NCBI RefSeq assembly: GCF_030269645.1
Contig: NZ_BSTR01000014.1
Location: 80,203-144,202 of the forward strand
Reading direction: 5' to 3'
Origin: Actinokineospora sp. NBRC 105648
Lineage (GTDB): Bacteria; Actinomycetota; Actinomycetes; Mycobacteriales; Pseudonocardiaceae
DNA length: 64,000 nt
The first letter of the stretch is position 1; every line of letters starts with the position of its first letter. The notes beneath the pieces were generated by a model. The model saw only the letters and a program-made list of their open reading frames with translations. It made no database searches and was not told the origin of the DNA. Shown piece by piece: positions 59,719 through 64,000 of the stretch. A program made the translations under genes and the position numbers.

Positions 59719-60255
59719 ATGCGAATACTCCTGAGCGTCGTCGCCGCCGTCGCGCTGACCGCGGGCGCGGTGACCCCCGCCTCGGCAGCCGGGCGGGGCG
59801 TCTTCGAGACCTACCGGCCCGGCGCGAACGCGGTCACCTACGACCCCGCCAAGGTCCCGGTCGGCGCGCGCGCCGCCGTCGCGCCGTTCGTGGCCGGCCG
59901 CAACACGGTGGTGATCCTGCTGGTGCACGGTCTGCTGCCGAACCGCCACTACGGCGCGCACGTGCACGTCAAGCCGTGCGGCGCGCTGCCTGCCGACGCG
60001 GGGCCGCACTTCCAGAACGTCGCCGACCCGGTCCAGCCCTCGGTCGACCCCGCCTACGCCAACCCGCGCAACGAGGTCTGGATCGACTTCGCCACCGACG
60101 CCAAGGGCGCGGCCATCTCGGTCACCAAGGTGCCGTGGCGCTTCGGCAAGCGGCCAGCGGCCTCGGTGATCATCCACAACGAGCACACGCACACCGGTCC
60201 CGGTGAGGCCGGCACGGCTGGTCCGCGGCTGGCGTGCCTGAACTCGACCTTCTGA
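59719..60255 (+). CDS. Secreted Cu/Zn superoxide dismutase-like protein
   Basis: A 178-residue preprotein with a signal peptide (residues 1-24, ending in TPASAA). The SodC-like motifs are YGAHVHVKPCG, with the metal-binding His-x-His and the disulfide Cys, AGPHFQN, and near the C-terminus HNEHTHTGPGEAGTAGPRLACLN. The Arg that gates the SodC active site (usually GNAGGRxAC) is replaced by the PRLAC context, where the Arg is shifted. It would dismutate superoxide outside the membrane if the copper site is complete; otherwise it may be a non-enzymatic relative. It ends 3 bp before the convergent Nudix gene. Confidence 0.75.
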   Translation: MRILLSVVAAVALTAGAVTPASAAGRGVFETYRPGANAVTYDPAKVPVGARAAVAPFVAGRNTVVILLVHGLLPNRHYGAHVHVKPCGALPADAGPHFQNVADPVQPSVDPAYANPRNEVWIDFATDAKGAAISVTKVPWRFGKRPAASVIIHNEHTHTGPGEAGTAGPRLACLNSTF

Positions 60256-60258
60256 CCG

Positions 60259-61089
60259 TTAGCGCCCGAACTGGTCGAGCAGCCAGCTCGGCCCGATGAC
60301 GTCCGCCCCCACCGCGGCGCACCGCGCGCGCAGCTCGCGATCCGCCGTCACGACCAGGCACGCCTGGTCGGCGAACCCGGCCGCGACCTCGACGATCGTG
60401 TCGTCGCCGCTGCCGGGCGCGGGCACCACCTCGACCCCGTCGACCGGCTCGGTGCGCCGGGTCTGGCCCTCGGTCACCAGCACGACGCGCGGGTAAGCCA
60501 CGTCGAACGGCGCGAAGCCGGTGAACCCGCGCACCCGCGCGAGCGAGTCGCGGATGCGCACCGCCGCGCCCGCCCGGTCGCGCCACCAGCCGTCCGGGCG
60601 GGAGCCCATCACGTTCGCGCAGTCGACGACCAGCACCGGCTCGCGCAGGCACCCGGTCAGCCGCGGCCACGCCGCCGCGAACGGGCCGAACAGGGCCCGG
60701 CCCGCCACCTCGTCGACCGGCATCCACGCGGCGGCGTCGGTCTCCTCGTTCGCCGGGCCCACCTCGGGGGTGGACGTCATCGCGGCGATCACCGTCTCGT
60801 ACACCCAGCCGCCGTGGTCCTCGCGGACCACACCGAAGGGGCGCGCCAGCGAGACGTCGAGCGTGCTCTCCTCGGCGGTCTCCCGCAGGGCCGCGGCGAC
60901 GGCGTCCTCGTCGCTGTCGCGGGCGCCGCCGAACAGGCCCCACGTGTTGCCGCCCGGGGTCCACCAGCCCCGCTGCTGCAGCAGCACCTGCCCGTCGCAC
61001 ACCGGCAGCAGCCCCGCCGCCCCGAACCGCCCCCAGTGCGTGTGCCCGAGCCCGCACTCGACGAGCTCGTCGCCGTCGCCGCGCGCCAC
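60259..61089 (-). CDS. Nudix hydrolase fused to NYN/YacP-like domain
   Basis: A 276-residue two-domain protein. Residues about 15-145 form a Nudix domain; the Nudix box reads GGARDSDEDAVAAALRETAEEST, matching GX5EX7REUXEEXGU except that the final Gly is Ser. Residues about 150-276 resemble a NYN/PIN-like ribonuclease domain of the YacP type: VLVVDCANVMGSRPDGWW, DSLARVRG, VVLVTEG, GSGDDTIVE and VVTADRELRARCAAVGA, with the acidic residues in the expected places. It may hydrolyse a nucleotide or RNA cap-like substrate and cut RNA. It starts 4 bp after the helicase stop, so it is probably in an RNA-metabolism operon with it. Confidence 0.8.
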   Translation of the reverse strand: MARGDGDELVECGLGHTHWGRFGAAGLLPVCDGQVLLQQRGWWTPGGNTWGLFGGARDSDEDAVAAALRETAEESTLDVSLARPFGVVREDHGGWVYETVIAAMTSTPEVGPANEETDAAAWMPVDEVAGRALFGPFAAAWPRLTGCLREPVLVVDCANVMGSRPDGWWRDRAGAAVRIRDSLARVRGFTGFAPFDVAYPRVVLVTEGQTRRTEPVDGVEVVPAPGSGDDTIVEVAAGFADQACLVVTADRELRARCAAVGADVIGPSWLLDQFGR

Positions 61090-61093
61090 CGGG

Positions 61094-63595
61094 CTACAGC
61101 TCCCCGACCGAGGTGATGTAGACGACCGCGGTGCCCGCCTCGTCGGAGGCGGACAGGTCGATCTCGGCGGTGAAGCCCCAGTCGTGGTCGCCCGCGGGGT
61201 CCTCGAAGACCTGCCGGGCCAGCCAGCGCTCGGACTCCTGCTCGATGGTGAGCAGCGCCGGGCCGCGCGCGTCGGGACCCATGCCGATCTGGCTGTGCAT
61301 GGCGAAGTACGGCTCCAGCGCGTCCTCCCAGGCGCCCGCGTCCCAGCCCGAGTCGCCGTCGAGGACGCCGAGGTCGTGGTAGGCGCGGCGGGCCGCCAGC
61401 TGCACCCGCTGGAACAGCGCGTTGCGGACCAGCACGCGGAAGGCGCGCGGGTTGCTGGTGACCGCGGGCGGGACGTCGTCGATCGGGTCGGTGGTCTCGC
61501 CGGTCTCCGGGTTGGTGAGCTTCTCCCACTCGTCGAGCAGGCTGGAGTCGACCTGGCGGACCAGCTCGCCGAGCCACTCGATCAGGTCGGTGAGCTCCTC
61601 GGTCTTGGCCTCGTCGGGGACGGTCTGGCGGACCGCGCGGTAGGCGTCGGCCAGGTAGCGCAGGACCAGGCCCTCGGACCGGGCCAGCGCGTAGAACGAG
61701 ACGTACTCGGTGAAGGTCATCGCGCGCTCGTACATGTCGCGCACCACCGACTTGGGCGAGAGCTGGTGGTCGCCCACCCAGGGGTGCCCGCGCCGGTAGG
61801 TCTCGAACGCCCCGCCCAGCAGCTCCACCAGCGGCTTGGGGTGGGTGACCTGCTCGAGCAGCTCCATCCGCTGGTCGTACTCGATGCCCTCGGCCTTCAT
61901 CGCCTGCACGGCCTCGCCGCGCGCCTTGTGCGCCTGCGCGGAGAGCACCTGGCGCGGGTCGTCCAAAGTGGACTCCACCACGGACAGCACGTCCAGCGGG
62001 TAGCTGGGCGACTCCCGGTCCAGCAGCTCCAGCGCGGCCAGCGCGAACGGCGAGAGCGGCTGGTTGAGGGCGAAGTCGAACTGCAGGTCCATGGTCAGCC
62101 GCACCCGGCGCCCCTGCTCGTCGGGCTCGTCGAGCTTCTCCACCACCCCGGCCGCGAGCAGCCCCCGGTAGATCGCGATCGCCCGCCGGATGTGCCGCCG
62201 CTGCGCGGGCCGGTCCTCGTGGTTGTCCTCGAGCAGGTGGCGCATCGCCGCGAAGGCGTCCCCCGGCCTGCCGATCACGTTGAGCAGCATCGAGTGGCTG
62301 ACCTGGAAACTGGAGGTCAACGGCTCCGGCTCGGCGTCGCGCAGCCGCTCGAAGGTCGGCAGCCCCCAGGAGACCATCCCCTCCGGCGGCTTCCGGCGGA
62401 CGAACTTGCGCCGCTTCTTCGGGTCGTCGCCGATCTTGGCCAGCGACTTCTCGTTCTCGATCACGTGCTCGGGCGCCTGCACCAGGACGGTGCCCAGCGT
62501 GTCGTAGCCCGCCCGACCCGCCCGCCCGGCGATCTGGTGGAACTCGCGCGCCTTGAGCAGCCGGGTCCGCACACCGTCGTACTTGGACAGCGCGGTGAAC
62601 ACGACTGTCCGGATGGGCACGTTGATGCCGACCCCGAGGGTGTCGGTACCGCACACGATCTTCATCAGCCCGGCCTGCGCCAACCGCTCGACCAGCCTGC
62701 GGTACTTGGGCAGCATGCCCGCGTGGTGCACCCCGATCCCGTGCCGCACCAGCCGGGAGAGCGTCTTGCCGAACCCCGACGAGAACCGGAAGTCCCCGAT
62801 CAGCGCGGCGATCTTGTCCTTCTCCTCGCGGGTGCACACGTTGATGCTCATCAACGCCTGCGCCCGTTCCAGCGCGGCGGCCTGGGTGAAGTGCACGACG
62901 TAGACGGGGGACTGGTTGGTGGTGAGCAACTCCTCCAACGCCTCGGTCAGCGGCGTGAGCCCGAACGAGTAGAACAACGGCACCGGCCGCTCCGCCGAGG
63001 TCACCACAGCGGTGTCCCGCCCGGTCCGGCGGGTGAGGTCGTCCTTGAACCGGGCGACGTCACCGAGCGTGGCCGACATCAGCACGAACTGCACCCTGGG
63101 CAGTTCGATGATCGGGATCTGCCAGGCCCACCCGCGATCGGGCTCGGCGTAGAAGTGGAACTCGTCCATGACCACCTGGCCGACATCGGCCTCGGCACCG
63201 TCGCGCAGGGCGATGTTGGCCAGGATCTCGGCGGTGCAGCAGATGATCGGCGCACCACCGTTGACACTGGAGTCACCGGTCATCATGCCGACGTTCTCCG
63301 CACCGAACGTCTCGCACAGGGCGAAGAACTTCTCCGACACCAGCGCCTTGATGGGAGCGGTGTAGAAGCTCCGCACCCCCTGCGCCAACGCCGCGAAGTG
63401 CGCACCGGCGGCCACCAGGCTCTTCCCCGACCCGGTCGGGGTGCTGAGGATGACGTTCGCCCCCGACACGATCTCCATCAGCGCCTCTTCTTGCGCGGGA
63501 TAGAGGCTGAGCCCCTGATCGGCGGCCCAGGTGGCGAAGGCGTCGAAGAGGGCGTCGGGGGAGGGGTCGGCAGGCAGCCGTGCGGTGAGCGTCAT
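61094..63595 (-). CDS. DEAD/DEAH-box RNA helicase (Ski2/Mtr4-like)
   Basis: An 833-residue superfamily 2 helicase. Motif I is STPTGSGKS (about residues 52-60), motif Ia is APIKALVSEK, motif II is VMDEFHFYAEP (DEFH instead of DEAD/DEVH), motif III is LMSATLGD, and motif VI is QIAGRAGRAG. A long C-terminal region of about 400 residues follows, with DUF3516-type features (RRGHPWVGDHQLSPKSVVRD). This is the actinobacterial HelY/Ski2-like lineage acting on RNA. The ATG at 63595 has no ribosome site; the longer frame to 63871 crosses the repeat-rich region. The Nudix-NYN gene is 4 bp downstream. Confidence 0.88.
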   Translation of the reverse strand: MTLTARLPADPSPDALFDAFATWAADQGLSLYPAQEEALMEIVSGANVILSTPTGSGKSLVAAGAHFAALAQGVRSFYTAPIKALVSEKFFALCETFGAENVGMMTGDSSVNGGAPIICCTAEILANIALRDGAEADVGQVVMDEFHFYAEPDRGWAWQIPIIELPRVQFVLMSATLGDVARFKDDLTRRTGRDTAVVTSAERPVPLFYSFGLTPLTEALEELLTTNQSPVYVVHFTQAAALERAQALMSINVCTREEKDKIAALIGDFRFSSGFGKTLSRLVRHGIGVHHAGMLPKYRRLVERLAQAGLMKIVCGTDTLGVGINVPIRTVVFTALSKYDGVRTRLLKAREFHQIAGRAGRAGYDTLGTVLVQAPEHVIENEKSLAKIGDDPKKRRKFVRRKPPEGMVSWGLPTFERLRDAEPEPLTSSFQVSHSMLLNVIGRPGDAFAAMRHLLEDNHEDRPAQRRHIRRAIAIYRGLLAAGVVEKLDEPDEQGRRVRLTMDLQFDFALNQPLSPFALAALELLDRESPSYPLDVLSVVESTLDDPRQVLSAQAHKARGEAVQAMKAEGIEYDQRMELLEQVTHPKPLVELLGGAFETYRRGHPWVGDHQLSPKSVVRDMYERAMTFTEYVSFYALARSEGLVLRYLADAYRAVRQTVPDEAKTEELTDLIEWLGELVRQVDSSLLDEWEKLTNPETGETTDPIDDVPPAVTSNPRAFRVLVRNALFQRVQLAARRAYHDLGVLDGDSGWDAGAWEDALEPYFAMHSQIGMGPDARGPALLTIEQESERWLARQVFEDPAGDHDWGFTAEIDLSASDEAGTAVVYITSVGEL

Positions 63596-63649
63596 GGTGC
63601 TTCGAATCGTGCCAGGTCGACGGCGGAGGTGTGTGCTGGGCTGGCCGAG

Positions 63650-63760
63650 AACTGGGTGGAGGGACGGAGGGCCGTGGGGGAGGAGGGAGGTGGGAGAAGG
63701 AGAGATGCAGGGAGAAGGAGATGCGGGGAGAGTGGGATGCGTGTGGAAGGGTGCAGGGCA
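63650..63760. repeat. Polypurine tract upstream of the helicase gene
   Basis: About 100 bp of the plus strand is nearly pure purine (runs such as gggggaggagggaggtggg, ggagaaggagagatgc), with imperfect repeats of ggagatgc. Opposite it lies the helicase promoter strand. It could form triplex or G-rich structure. No gene is seen in 63596-64000. Confidence 0.55.
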
Positions 63761-63769
63761 GGATCCCGA

Positions 63770-63869
63770 CCCCCGCTGGCACCGCAGCGGATAGACCGAC
63801 CCCGCCGGAAAGCGGCAGAATCCCGCCCCCGCTGGTACCGCAGCGGATAGACCGACCCCGCTGGAAAGC
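63770..63869. repeat. Two 44-bp direct repeats, each with a hairpin
   Basis: Copies at 63770-63813 and 63826-63869 (56-bp period) differ at two positions. Each contains ccgctg and cagcgg around a short loop and ends with ggaaagc. They are upstream of the helicase and near the window edge, so more copies may lie beyond 64000. Confidence 0.75.
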
Positions 63870-64000
63870 AACGCCCGTTACGGATGCTCGATCTAGTGGA
63901 CTCGCTTCGTGTGGGGGGAGAGTGCCGCTAAACTTGCCGTGGGTGGGGATGCCCTTACCTGCCCTTTTCTCTCCACCGCGGTGCTCTAGGGGCCCCGCAC

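Overview
The window is very GC-rich with long open frames on both strands, GTG starts and short overlapping operons. This is typical of a filamentous actinomycete. The gene content points to Pseudonocardiales (Actinokineospora, Saccharothrix or Amycolatopsis-like): a four-gene conservon (NIT-type histidine kinase, Roadblock, DUF742, GTPase-like), an XRE plus DUF397 pair, a RsbW-SigF pair, DUF222-HNH, Ku, and several DUF-only membrane proteins. The genus is inferred; no rRNA or tRNA gene was seen. The window is mostly chromosomal housekeeping DNA, with no phage, insertion sequence or CRISPR array.

Layout. 1-9 kb: truncated membrane protein, TetR with a divergent acyl-CoA dehydrogenase and methylacyl-CoA racemase, small unknown genes, a lytic transglycosylase, a Ddn-hemerythrin fusion and an LprD/DUF3817 pair. 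9-16 kb: NDH-2-like flavoprotein, polyamine operon (speC-speD-speE), GPH-like MFS carrier, DUF485-acetate symporter pair. 17-22 kb: conservon cvnA-B-C-D. 22-28.5 kb: a divergent pair of unknown genes, then TetR with two acyl-CoA dehydrogenases and a zinc alcohol dehydrogenase. 28.5-31.2 kb: a structured leader and a cobalt/nickel ECF transporter (cbiM, PDGLE protein, cbiQ, cbiO). 31.2-35.8 kb: tandem glycine riboswitch, gcvT-gcvH-glyA-sdaA. 36-37.5 kb: three tandem secreted paralogues. 37.5-41 kb: a three-gene unknown operon divergent from XRE-DUF397, then DUF222-HNH. 41.3-44.3 kb: Ku with a coupled Cys-rich mini-protein, sigF-rsbW and an ANTAR regulator. 44.6-47 kb: a cysteine-less HesB-like protein, an unknown gene, lpdA. 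47-51.5 kb: two secreted proteins sharing a DUF11-like domain and a membrane-anchored NTPase-TPR protein. 51.6-57.6 kb: gltB-gltD. 58-64 kb: FxsA, TetR with a divergent small protein, a SodC-like protein, a Nudix-NYN fusion and a large DEAD-box helicase, ending in repeats.

How the genes work together. Two separate acyl-CoA oxidation modules each sit beside a TetR gene. The glycine cassette would convert glycine to serine (GcvT/H with GlyA) and serine to pyruvate (SdaA) under riboswitch control; gcvP is not in the window, while lpdA lies 10 kb away. The stress block contains sigF-rsbW and two SigF-like promoter candidates. The least explained parts are the tandem secreted family (36.0-37.5 kb), the secreted/STAND-like block (47.1-51.4 kb), the unknown divergent pair next to the conservon (21.8-24.3 kb), and the structured cbiM leader.
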